From Microcella pacifica (GTDB lineage: Bacteria; Actinomycetota; Actinomycetes; Actinomycetales; Microbacteriaceae): a stretch of 64,000 nucleotides of DNA. Below, piece by piece: positions 22,194-29,302 of this stretch (its first letter is position 1; every line of letters begins with the position of its first letter). A model generated the notes under the pieces. It saw only the letters and a list, made by a program, of their open reading frames with translations. It searched no databases and had not been told where the DNA came from. The stretch is taken from assembly GCF_009371975.2 (NCBI RefSeq), contig NZ_VIKT02000006.1:70422-134421 (forward strand). The letters are read 5' to 3'. Position numbers and translations under genes: made by a program.

Positions 22194-23698
22194 CCGGTGC
22201 TGGGCCGCAGCCGCGCGAGATCCTCGCCGAGCTGGAGGGACTGCGGGCCGGTGACGCGCCCACGCACGGCGGTCGAGTGCTCTCGTACGTCTACGACTCT
22301 GGCTCGGCCGAGCTCGATGAGCTCGCGGCCTCCGCCATCCGTCTGTTCCAGTCCGTCAACGGGCTCGACCCGACCGTGTTCCCCTCCGTCGCCCGACTGG
22401 AATCCGATCTCGTCGCCTTCGGTCGGAGCATCACGCACGGTGACGACGAGGTCGTCGGCACGGTGACGACGGGCGGCACCGAGAGCTGCCTGCTCGCCGT
22501 CAAGACCGCGCGCGACCTGTGGCGCCGGGAGAATGGCGAGCACGCGCGCCCGCGGCTCGTCGCGCCGACGACGGCCCACGCGGCCTTCCACAAGGCCGCG
22601 CACTACTTCGGCCTCGAGCTCGACCTCGTGCCCGTGGATGTCGCCACCGGCGCCGTGCGCGCCGACGACATCATCGCGAGGCTCGGCCCCGATGTCGCGC
22701 TCGTCGTCGTCTCGGCGCCGTCGTATCCGCACGCGGCACTCGACCCCATCGCGGAGGTCGCCGCGGCCGCCCGCGAGCACGGGCTCTCGTGCCACGTCGA
22801 CGCGTGCATCGGCGGGCTGGCGCTGCCGTGGTGGCCCGACGTGGCACCGTGGGACTTCCGCCTGCCCGGCGTCACGAGCATCTCCGCCGACCTGCACAAG
22901 TACGGCTACGTGCCCAAGGGTGCGAGCCTCCTCCTGCACCGCGATCGGCGGCGCCGAGACGCGCAGTACTTCGCGACGACGGGCTGGCCGGGGTACCCCG
23001 TGGTCAATCCCACGATGCTGGGCTCGCGCTCGGCGGGCGTCCTGGCGGCGGCCTGGGCGATCACCCGGCGGCTGGGAGACGAGGGATACGCGGAGCTCGT
23101 CGCGCGCACGCTCGAGGCGACCAGAGCTCTGCGTGGCGCGATCGAGAGCATCGACGGCCTCACGATCCTCGGCGAACCGGTGGGGCCGCTCTTCGCGGTC
23201 GTCACCGATGCGGGCCGACCGGCGGAGGAGCGCGTCGACCCGCACCGCTGGGCGGACGTGGTGCGGCGCCACGGGTGGCTGCTGCAGCAGCAGCCGGGGT
23301 TCACGCAGTCCGACGGCACGCTGCTGCCGCGCAGCACCCACGTCACGGTGACGCCCGTCACCGCCGGGGTGCTCGAGCCGCTCGTGGCCGCTCTGCGCGA
23401 GGCGGCCGACGAGGTTCGCGGCCTGCCCCCGGCCGACGCCGCGCCCGTGCTCGAGGCGCTCCCCGCCGAGCTGCTCGCGAGTCTCGCGAGTGCCGGCTCG
23501 GCCGACGCCGACCTCGACCCCGCCGTGCTCTCCAGCGTCCTCGCGCAGGCGGGCATCGGGCCCGACGGCTCGCTGCCCGAGGAGGCGGCCGGGCTCACGG
23601 CGCTCATCGAGGCGTTGCCGCCCGCACTCGTCGAGCAGGCGCTCATCGGCCTGCTCGGCTCACTCGTCGACCCGCCGGCGACGGGCGCGGGCCGCTAG
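22190..23698 (+). CDS. PLP-dependent decarboxylase/lyase-like enzyme
   Basis: 502 residues. The fold-type I core resembles group II decarboxylases and sphingosine-1-phosphate lyase: GTVTTGGTESCLLAVKTA near residue 90, HVDACIGG near 200 (cofactor-contact Asp), and SADLHKYGYVPKGAS near 232 with the PLP-binding lysine. The HKYGY-x-PKG context is characteristic of the phosphosphingosine lyase/tyrosine decarboxylase-like branch. About 90 C-terminal residues after the core are alanine/leucine-rich and unlike the usual family end. The ATG overlaps the symporter stop by 4 nt. Substrate unknown; an amino-alcohol phosphate or amino acid is plausible. Its stop codon overlaps that of the convergent nucleoside hydrolase. 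Confidence 0.82.
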   Translation: MTGAGPQPREILAELEGLRAGDAPTHGGRVLSYVYDSGSAELDELAASAIRLFQSVNGLDPTVFPSVARLESDLVAFGRSITHGDDEVVGTVTTGGTESCLLAVKTARDLWRRENGEHARPRLVAPTTAHAAFHKAAHYFGLELDLVPVDVATGAVRADDIIARLGPDVALVVVSAPSYPHAALDPIAEVAAAAREHGLSCHVDACIGGLALPWWPDVAPWDFRLPGVTSISADLHKYGYVPKGASLLLHRDRRRRDAQYFATTGWPGYPVVNPTMLGSRSAGVLAAAWAITRRLGDEGYAELVARTLEATRALRGAIESIDGLTILGEPVGPLFAVVTDAGRPAEERVDPHRWADVVRRHGWLLQQQPGFTQSDGTLLPRSTHVTVTPVTAGVLEPLVAALREAADEVRGLPPADAAPVLEALPAELLASLASAGSADADLDPAVLSSVLAQAGIGPDGSLPEEAAGLTALIEALPPALVEQALIGLLGSLVDPPATGAGR

Positions 23699-24642
23699 AG
23701 CTCCACCGCGCCGATGCGCTCGAGGGCGTCGATCACGAGGTCCCAGAAGCGGTCGGCGTCGAGGTCCATCGCGACCTGGGTGGGGCAGCTCTCCGGCGCC
23801 GGTGCCCGCAGGTCGGCCACCGTCATGCCGAGGGTGAGCGTGCCGGTGAGCTCGACGTCGAGCGGGGCCCGCACCGTGCGCACGATGCTCGGGTCGATGA
23901 CGTAGGCCACGGCGCAGGGGTCGTGCACGGGAGGGTGGTCGAAGCCCTGGGCGTCCTGGTACGAGTGCGCGAAGAACTCCAGCAGCTCGCCCGTGAAGCG
24001 GGCCGGGCCGGTGCCGATCGCGGCGATGCGGGCCGCGACCTCGTCGGTCGCGAGTGCCTGGTGCGTGACGTCGAGCCCGACCATCGTCAGCGGCCAGCCC
24101 GCCGTGAACACGATGTGCGCGGCCTCCGGGTCGATGACGATGTTGAACTCGCTCGTGGCGCTCCAGTTGCCGATGTGCACGCCGCCGCCCATGAGCACGA
24201 CCTGCTTGACCCGCTCGACGATGCGCGGCTCGCGCCGCACGGCGAGCGCGATGTTGGTGAGGGCGCCGGTCGGCACGAGCGTGACGGTGCCGGGCTCGTG
24301 CGCCATGACGGTGTCGATGATCAGGTCGACGGCGTGGCGGCCGTCGAGCTCGATGGCCGGTTCGGGCAGCACGGGCCCGTCGAGCCCCGACTCCCCGTGG
24401 ATGTCGGGAGCCGTCTCGACCTCGCGCACGAGCGGACGCTCCGACCCGCGGGCGAACGGCACCGAGTCGAGGCCGATGACGCGGGCGACGGCGAGCGCGT
24501 TGCGCGTCACCTTCTCGATCGTCTGGTTGCCCATGACGGTCGTGACGGCGAGCAGCTCGATGTCGGGCGAGCCGTGGGCGAGCATGAGGGCGACCGCGTC
24601 GTCGTGGCCGGGGTCGCAGTCCAGGATGATCTTCTCAGGCAT
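23695..24642 (-). CDS. Inosine-uridine-preferring nucleoside hydrolase family
   Basis: 315 residues, standard for the family. The N-terminal calcium-binding motif is DCDPGHDDA near residue 8. VLMGGGVH near 150 and the SEFNIVIDPEAA segment near 165 form the active site, with HDPCAVAYV near 240 supplying the last aspartate. It hydrolyses ribonucleosides to ribose and base in the cytoplasm. It is divergent from the SAHH-like gene across 62 nt holding back-to-back -10 boxes. The TAG stop lies in CTAG 23695-23698, shared with the convergent gene. Confidence 0.93.
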   Translation of the reverse strand: MPEKIILDCDPGHDDAVALMLAHGSPDIELLAVTTVMGNQTIEKVTRNALAVARVIGLDSVPFARGSERPLVREVETAPDIHGESGLDGPVLPEPAIELDGRHAVDLIIDTVMAHEPGTVTLVPTGALTNIALAVRREPRIVERVKQVVLMGGGVHIGNWSATSEFNIVIDPEAAHIVFTAGWPLTMVGLDVTHQALATDEVAARIAAIGTGPARFTGELLEFFAHSYQDAQGFDHPPVHDPCAVAYVIDPSIVRTVRAPLDVELTGTLTLGMTVADLRAPAPESCPTQVAMDLDADRFWDLVIDALERIGAVEL

Positions 24643-24648
24643 GGGCCC

Positions 24649-24654
24649 AGCCTA
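24649..24654 (-). promoter_or_regulatory. -10 box of the nucleoside hydrolase gene (leaderless)
   Basis: TAGGCT on the minus strand is 6 nt upstream of ATG 24642. Confidence 0.55.
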
Positions 24655-24665
24655 GCGACATTCTG

Positions 24666-24673
24666 CATATATG
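24666..24673. promoter_or_regulatory. Possible operator between divergent promoters
   Basis: CATATATG is a perfect 8-bp palindrome inside an AT-rich island (24660-24675) that stands out from the surrounding GC-rich DNA. It lies between the two divergent -10 boxes, in a position to control both. The IclR regulator encoded by the same operon (25976-26644) is the obvious candidate to bind here; this is inference. Confidence 0.35.
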
Positions 24674-24692
24674 AAAGCGTCTTGCACCTGTG

Positions 24693-24698
24693 TAGAGT
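24693..24698 (+). promoter_or_regulatory. -10 box of the SAHH-like gene (leaderless)
   Basis: TAGAGT is 6 nt upstream of ATG 24705. Confidence 0.55.
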
Positions 24699-24704
24699 GC
24701 GCTC

Positions 24705-25979
24705 ATGAGCACGGACAGCAGCACGAGCAGACCCGCCCGCATCAACCACGGCGCAGCGGAGGCGCCGGACTCGGCGGCGCTCGCCGCCCGCGGCGCTGCC
24801 CGCATCGACTGGATCCGCTCGCGCATGCCCCTGCTCGCCGAGGCGCGCGACGCCCTCGCGGCGAGCCGACCCTTCGACGGCCACCTCATCGGCATGAGCC
24901 TGCACCTCGAGCCCAAGACGGCGGTGCTGCTCGAGACCCTCCAGACCGGCGGCGCCGAGATCGTCGCGACCGGCAACCACGGCTCGACGCAGGACGACGT
25001 GGTCGCCTACCTGCGCACCCTCGGCATGACCGTGCACGGGCGGCGCGCCGACACCCTCGACGACCACCACGCGAACGTCGCCGCCGTCGATGCGGCGCGG
25101 CCGAGCATCCTGCTCGACAACGGGGCAGACCTCGCCGCGCTCGCCGCCGCTCGCGTCGACCCCGCGGCCGTCTCCGGGGGAGACCCGACGGGCGGCACCG
25201 GCATCATCGGCGGAACGGAGGAGACGACGAGCGGAGGGCTGCGGCTGCGCGCCGAGCTTGCGCAGAGCATCCCGTTCCCCATGCTCGTCATCAACGACTC
25301 GCGCCTCAAGGCGATCGGCGAGAACAAGCACTCCGTCGGCCAGTCCGTCGTCGAGAGCCTCATGCGCATCACCAACCTGCGCCTCGCCGGCCGACGCTTC
25401 CTCGTCGCCGGCTACGGCTGGTGCGGTCGCGGCATCGCGCAGTACCTGCGGGCGATGGGCGGCAAGGTCGCCGTCGCCGAGATCGACGAGCTCGTCGCCT
25501 TCGAGGCCGCGTGGGACGGCTACCGGGTCGGCCCGATCGAGGAGCTCGCCGAGTGGGCGGAGGTCGTCGTCACCGCGACCGGGCATCCCGACGTCGTCAC
25601 ACCCGCCGTGCTCGACCGGCTCGCCGACGGCACCGTGCTCGCCAACGCCGGTCACGTGCCCTGGGAGATCGACGTGGCCGCCCTGTACGCGCGGTCCACC
25701 GCGCGCACGGTGCTCGACGAGGCGATCGAGCGCGTGGACCTGCCAGGTGGGCGCCACGTGATCCTGCTCGCCGAGGGTCGCATGGTCAACCTCGCCGGGC
25801 GCGAGCCCAAGGGCAACTCGCTCGAGGCGATGGACCTCGGCTTCCTGCTGCAGGCGCTCTCCCTGGAGCGTGTCGCGACGAGCGCGGCATCGCTCGCTCC
25901 CGGCGCCCAGCCGGTGCCCGACGACATCGATCGCGATATCGCCAGACGGATGCTCGCCGTCATGGGCGCGGACCGGTGA
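24705..25979 (+). CDS. Divergent S-adenosylhomocysteine hydrolase-like protein
   Basis: 424 residues, archaeal-type length without the C-terminal lysine-tyrosine tail of long SAHH. Kept: HLEPKTAVLLETL (His67), NHGSTQDD (91-98), GGTEETT with Glu173-Thr174, Lys202 and Asn207, the NAD motif GYGWCGRG (236-243), His317 in NAGHVPWEID, and EGRMVNLAG. Changed relative to human SAHH as I remember it: Asp131 becomes Asn139 (LLDNGADL), Asp190 becomes Glu206 (GENKHS), and the GHP motif with His353 is replaced by EPKGNS with an insertion. These residues hold the adenosine part, so NAD-dependent oxidation/elimination on another nucleoside-like substrate seems more likely than the classical reaction. Coupled by GTGA to an IclR regulator and divergent from a nucleoside hydrolase. 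Confidence 0.8.
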   Translation: MSTDSSTSRPARINHGAAEAPDSAALAARGAARIDWIRSRMPLLAEARDALAASRPFDGHLIGMSLHLEPKTAVLLETLQTGGAEIVATGNHGSTQDDVVAYLRTLGMTVHGRRADTLDDHHANVAAVDAARPSILLDNGADLAALAAARVDPAAVSGGDPTGGTGIIGGTEETTSGGLRLRAELAQSIPFPMLVINDSRLKAIGENKHSVGQSVVESLMRITNLRLAGRRFLVAGYGWCGRGIAQYLRAMGGKVAVAEIDELVAFEAAWDGYRVGPIEELAEWAEVVVTATGHPDVVTPAVLDRLADGTVLANAGHVPWEIDVAALYARSTARTVLDEAIERVDLPGGRHVILLAEGRMVNLAGREPKGNSLEAMDLGFLLQALSLERVATSAASLAPGAQPVPDDIDRDIARRMLAVMGADR

Positions 25980-26644
25980 CGCAGCCCGGCTACGCGGTAC
26001 CGGCGCTCGACAAGGCGCTCGACATTCTCGAGCTGCTCGCCGACGAGCCAGCGGGGCTCGCGCAGTCGGAGATCGCCGAGGCCACGGGGCGCAGTGTCGG
26101 TCAGATATTCCGCGTGCTCGTCTCCCTCGAGAGGCGCGGCTACCTCGTGCGCGAGCGTGGCGGTCGGTACCTGCTCGGCACGCGGCTGTTCGACCTCGCT
26201 CACCGGCATGCGCCCCTGCGGGGCCTGGAGGCCGTGGCGCTGCCGATCATGCGCGAGCTCGCCGACAGCGTGCGGCAGTCGTGCAACCTCGCCGTGCTCG
26301 AAGGCGACCGCGTACGGGTCGTCGCGCAGGTGGAGTCGCCCGCTGACTTCGGCTACCGGGTGCGGGTCGGCGCGCTGTTCGACGTCGCGGGCACCGCGAC
26401 GGGGGAGGTGCTCGCGGGCGACCGCGACGAGCTCGTGCGGGCCGACGCTCTGCAGCCCGGCATCACCGACGTCGTGGCCGCCGTGCGCGGTGCTACCGGC
26501 GCGACGATCGCCGCGCTCACCGTGCCGTACGTGAGCACGAGCTTCAGCACCGTCGCGCACACCCAGGTCGTGCAACAGGCTCGCAGTGCCGCCCGAGACA
26601 TCTCGCAGGCACTCGGGTGGATACCGGGGGTCACAGGGAGGTAA
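25976..26644 (+). CDS. IclR-family transcriptional regulator
   Basis: 222 residues. An N-terminal winged helix-turn-helix (about 8-65: ALDKALDILELLADEPAGL, then SEIAEATGRSVGQIFRVLVSLERRGYL) is followed by an IclR effector-binding domain (about 80-215). The GTG at 25976 overlaps the SAHH-like stop by 4 nt; the frame is open much further upstream but that part is only the antisense-like shadow of the preceding gene. It probably senses a substrate or product of the SAHH-like or nucleoside hydrolase reaction and acts on the divergent promoter region 24643-24704. Confidence 0.9.
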   Translation: MTQPGYAVPALDKALDILELLADEPAGLAQSEIAEATGRSVGQIFRVLVSLERRGYLVRERGGRYLLGTRLFDLAHRHAPLRGLEAVALPIMRELADSVRQSCNLAVLEGDRVRVVAQVESPADFGYRVRVGALFDVAGTATGEVLAGDRDELVRADALQPGITDVVAAVRGATGATIAALTVPYVSTSFSTVAHTQVVQQARSAARDISQALGWIPGVTGR

Positions 26645-26651
26645 CGACCGG

Positions 26652-26657
26652 TAGGTT
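26652..26657 (+). promoter_or_regulatory. -10 box of add (leaderless)
   Basis: TAGGTT is 6 nt upstream of ATG 26664, with no separate ribosome-binding site. Confidence 0.55.
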
Positions 26658-26663
26658 GGGAGC

Positions 26664-27788
26664 ATGACAACGGCGACGCAGAACCTCCTTCCCGGCACCG
26701 ACCTCGCCCTGGAGGCGCTGCCGAAGGTGTCGCTGCACGACCACCTCGACGGCGGCCTGCGCCCCGCGACGATCGTCGAGCTCGCGGCCGAGATCGGCTA
26801 CGAGCTTCCCGCGGGCGCCACCGACGCCGAGTCGCTCGGCGAGTGGTTCGCCACGCAGGCCAACTCGGGGTCGCTCGTGCAGTACCTCACGACGTTCGAC
26901 GTCACGATCGCCGTCATGCAGACCCGCGACGCCCTCGTGCGCGTCGCCCGCGAGTTCGTCGAAGACCTGGCGGCGGATGGCGTCGTGTGGGGCGAGATCC
27001 GCTGGGCCCCCGAGCAGCACCTGCAGCAGGGCCTGAGCCTCGACGAGGCAGTCGAGGCCGTGCAGCAGGGCCTGGACGAGGGCGTCGAGGCGGCGCGCGG
27101 CGCCGGCACGAGCCTCCGCGTCGGCCAGCTGGTCAGCGCCATGCGCCACGCCGATCGCGGCCTCGAGATCGCCCAGCTCGCGCTGCGTCACCGCGACACG
27201 GGCACGGTCGGCTTCGACATCGCGGGCGCCGAAGCAGGGTTCCCGCCCTCTCGTATGCGCGACGCGTTCGAGCTGCTCGCCGACGAGTTCTTCCCCGTCA
27301 CGATCCACGCCGGCGAGGCGGACGGCATCGAGAGCATCCGCGGGGCGCTGCGCGACGGCCACGCCCTGCGCCTCGGCCACGGCGTGCGCCTGCTCGAAGA
27401 CATCACGCTCGTCGACGAGGGCGAGATGACGCGCGCGAGCCTCGGCCGCATCGCCGAGTGGGTGAAAGACCGCGGCATCGCGCTCGAGACGAGCCCCAGC
27501 TCGAACCTGCAGACCGGCGCGATCGCCGCGTGGGGCGACGCGATGGAGGACCACCCGCTCGACCTGTTCACCCAGCTCGGGTTCCGCGTCACCGTCAACA
27601 CCGACAACCGCCTCATGAGCGCCACGACCCTCAGCCGCGAGCTGCGCCTCGTCGCCGAGACCTTCGACTACGACCTCGACGACATCCTCGCCCTGCAGCT
27701 GAACGCCGCCCAGGCGGCCTTCCTCCCCGTCGAGGACCGCGAGGCGCTCATGGACACGATCATCGCCGGCTTCGAGGAGCACGCATGA
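26664..27788 (+). CDS. add: Adenosine deaminase
   Basis: 374 residues. The metal site is HDH at residues 25-27 (in KVSLHDHLDG), then HAGEADG near 213 with the catalytic Glu, HGVRL near 238 and the C-terminal NTDNRLMS near 312, where the Asp binds metal. The Asn after that Asp replaces the NTDDP of eukaryotic enzymes, as I recall also for actinobacterial homologues. It converts adenosine and deoxyadenosine to inosine forms, the substrates of the PNP encoded at 32215. The last 4 nt overlap the start of a PTS IIA gene, an unusual partnership. Confidence 0.95.
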   Translation: MTTATQNLLPGTDLALEALPKVSLHDHLDGGLRPATIVELAAEIGYELPAGATDAESLGEWFATQANSGSLVQYLTTFDVTIAVMQTRDALVRVAREFVEDLAADGVVWGEIRWAPEQHLQQGLSLDEAVEAVQQGLDEGVEAARGAGTSLRVGQLVSAMRHADRGLEIAQLALRHRDTGTVGFDIAGAEAGFPPSRMRDAFELLADEFFPVTIHAGEADGIESIRGALRDGHALRLGHGVRLLEDITLVDEGEMTRASLGRIAEWVKDRGIALETSPSSNLQTGAIAAWGDAMEDHPLDLFTQLGFRVTVNTDNRLMSATTLSRELRLVAETFDYDLDDILALQLNAAQAAFLPVEDREALMDTIIAGFEEHA

Positions 27789-28237
27789 GTCTGCCCTCCC
27801 TCGCCGACCGCGCCATCGTGCTGCAGGCGCACGCCGCCGACTGGCGCGCCGCCGTGCGCCTGGCCGGCGACGCCCTCGTCGACAGCGGCTGCACGACCGC
27901 CGAGTACACGGAGGCGATGCTGCGCCTCGTGGAGACCCACGGCCCGTACATCGTCATCGCGCCCGGCCTCGCTCTGGCGCACGCGCGCCCCGGCCCCGAG
28001 GTGCGCCAGGACGGACTTTCGGTCGTCACGCTCGCCGAGCCGGTCGAGTTCGGTCACGCGCACAACGACCCGGTCTCCGTCGTCATCGGCCTCGCCGGGG
28101 TCGCCGCCGACGCCCACCTGAGCGCCGTCGCCGACCTCGCGAACGCCTTCAACGACTCGGCGGCCATCCAGGCGCTCGCCCGAGCGACGAATCGTGAGGA
28201 TGCTCGCGCCATCCTCGAAGGCCGCCGAGTGTCATGA
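27785..28237 (+). CDS. PTS EIIA protein, mannitol/ascorbate (UlaC) type
   Basis: 150 residues, a single EIIA domain of the PTS-EIIA type 2 family. The phosphorylated histidine is His66 in GLALAHARPG, the standard context; a VVIGLAGVAADAHLS stretch follows near residue 98. It would take phosphate from HPr and pass it to the EIIB encoded next. ATG 27785 overlaps add by 4 nt. No EIIC permease follows, and the transcript seems to stop after EIIB. Confidence 0.9.
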   Translation: MSLPSLADRAIVLQAHAADWRAAVRLAGDALVDSGCTTAEYTEAMLRLVETHGPYIVIAPGLALAHARPGPEVRQDGLSVVTLAEPVEFGHAHNDPVSVVIGLAGVAADAHLSAVADLANAFNDSAAIQALARATNREDARAILEGRRVS

Positions 28238-28277
28238 CGCCGCGTGTCGTGATGCCGCGGGTCAGGGAGGTGTCGGC

Positions 28278-28550
28278 GTGAAGATCGTCGCCATCTGCGG
28301 TGCCGGCATCGGCTCGAGCGGCATCCTCAAGGTGAACGCCGAGCGCGTGCTGCAACGGCTCGGCGTGACCGCGACCGTGGTCGCCGCTGACATCGACTCG
28401 GTCGCGCGCGTCGCCGCCGACGCCCAGGTGATCCTCACGAGCGAGGAGTTCGTCGAGGCGATCGGGCGCACGCACGCCGACGTCGTCGTCGTGCACAACT
28501 ACTTCGACACCGATGAGCTCACGCAGAAGCTGACCGACGCGGTCGGGTAG
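28278..28550 (+). CDS. PTS EIIB protein, lactose/ascorbate type
   Basis: 90 residues, a lone EIIB domain. The phospho-cysteine is Cys7 in ICGAGIGSSGILKVN, the P-loop-like motif of UlaB/SgaB and galactitol EIIB proteins. The GTG at 28278 is chosen because GGGAGG lies 7 nt upstream and the domain starts at once; 40 nt separate it from the EIIA gene. A membrane EIIC subunit is absent from this window. Confidence 0.9.
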   Translation: MKIVAICGAGIGSSGILKVNAERVLQRLGVTATVVAADIDSVARVAADAQVILTSEEFVEAIGRTHADVVVVHNYFDTDELTQKLTDAVG

Positions 28551-28580
28551 CGGGCCCCGCTCGTTCCGCACTGTTGCGCC

Positions 28581-28639
28581 CCTTCCACAACTTCGGAGTG
28601 GGGCGAACCAGGCTCATGTCACTCCGAAGTTCAGGAAGG
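28581..28639. terminator. Long hairpin between convergent operons
   Basis: A 12-bp perfect stem (AACTTCGGAGTG at 28589-28600 with its complement at 28620-28631), extended to 20 bp after three mismatches by CCTTCC/GGAAGG, encloses a 19-nt loop. It lies 30 nt after the EIIB stop and just beyond the end of the minus-strand membrane gene, so it can end transcription from both sides. Confidence 0.65.
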
Positions 28640-28648
28640 CTGTCCGTT

Positions 28649-29302
28649 CTAGTCCTTCTCGCCGCGCTGCTCCCAGGGGTCCGGTGGCAGCGGCGGCTTG
28701 CGCAGTGACAGGGCGACCGCGAGGCCGAGAGCCGTCAGGGGCGCGACATAGGGGGCGAACGCGAAGAGCGTGAGGGCCACGAGGAGCCCCGCGCCGACGC
28801 CGACGACGAGGGAGCGCAGCGGGCTGCCGACCGGCTCGCCCTGAGCGTCGTGCGTCGGTTGCAGGGCGACCGCGGCGAGACCCGCGGCGACGCCCGTGGT
28901 GCCGAGGAGGGCGTAGAAGAACCCGAGGCCGGCGAAGACCGCTGTCGGGGCGTTGGCGATCTCGATCACGAGCACGACCGGTCGGATGAGCAGCACGAGG
29001 TAGGCGACCGGGAGCAGCCAGCCGGGCCGTCCGGTGCGCGCCGTCGCGGCGTGCGCCGCGTGCAGGAGCGGCAGAAAGCCGAGCAGCGCGATCGCATTGA
29101 GCCCTAGGAAGATCTGCACGGCGGGGACCGGGTCAGTTCTCTCGTCGAGGAGCACGAGCTCGAGCGCGGGCACCAGGAGGAGCACGACGGCCACAACGGC
29201 CGCGACGATGCCGGCTCTGCGGCCCGGCGCGCGGGAGATGCGCTCCAGCAGGGAGTCCGCGTCAGAGCCCGAGGGCTCGGGAGTCGGGGATGCGGTGGTC
29301 AT
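28649..29302 (-). CDS. Membrane protein of unknown function
   Basis: 217 residues with about five or six hydrophobic segments (AGIVAAVVAVVLLLVPALELVLL near residue 35, then segments near 65, 100, 125 and a long final pair at 165-200) and a charged tail ending PWEQRGEKD. I do not recognise a family. ATG 29302 overlaps the stop of the upstream membrane gene by 4 nt, so the two are co-translated and may form one complex. Confidence 0.75.
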   Translation of the reverse strand: MTTASPTPEPSGSDADSLLERISRAPGRRAGIVAAVVAVVLLLVPALELVLLDERTDPVPAVQIFLGLNAIALLGFLPLLHAAHAATARTGRPGWLLPVAYLVLLIRPVVLVIEIANAPTAVFAGLGFFYALLGTTGVAAGLAAVALQPTHDAQGEPVGSPLRSLVVGVGAGLLVALTLFAFAPYVAPLTALGLAVALSLRKPPLPPDPWEQRGEKD

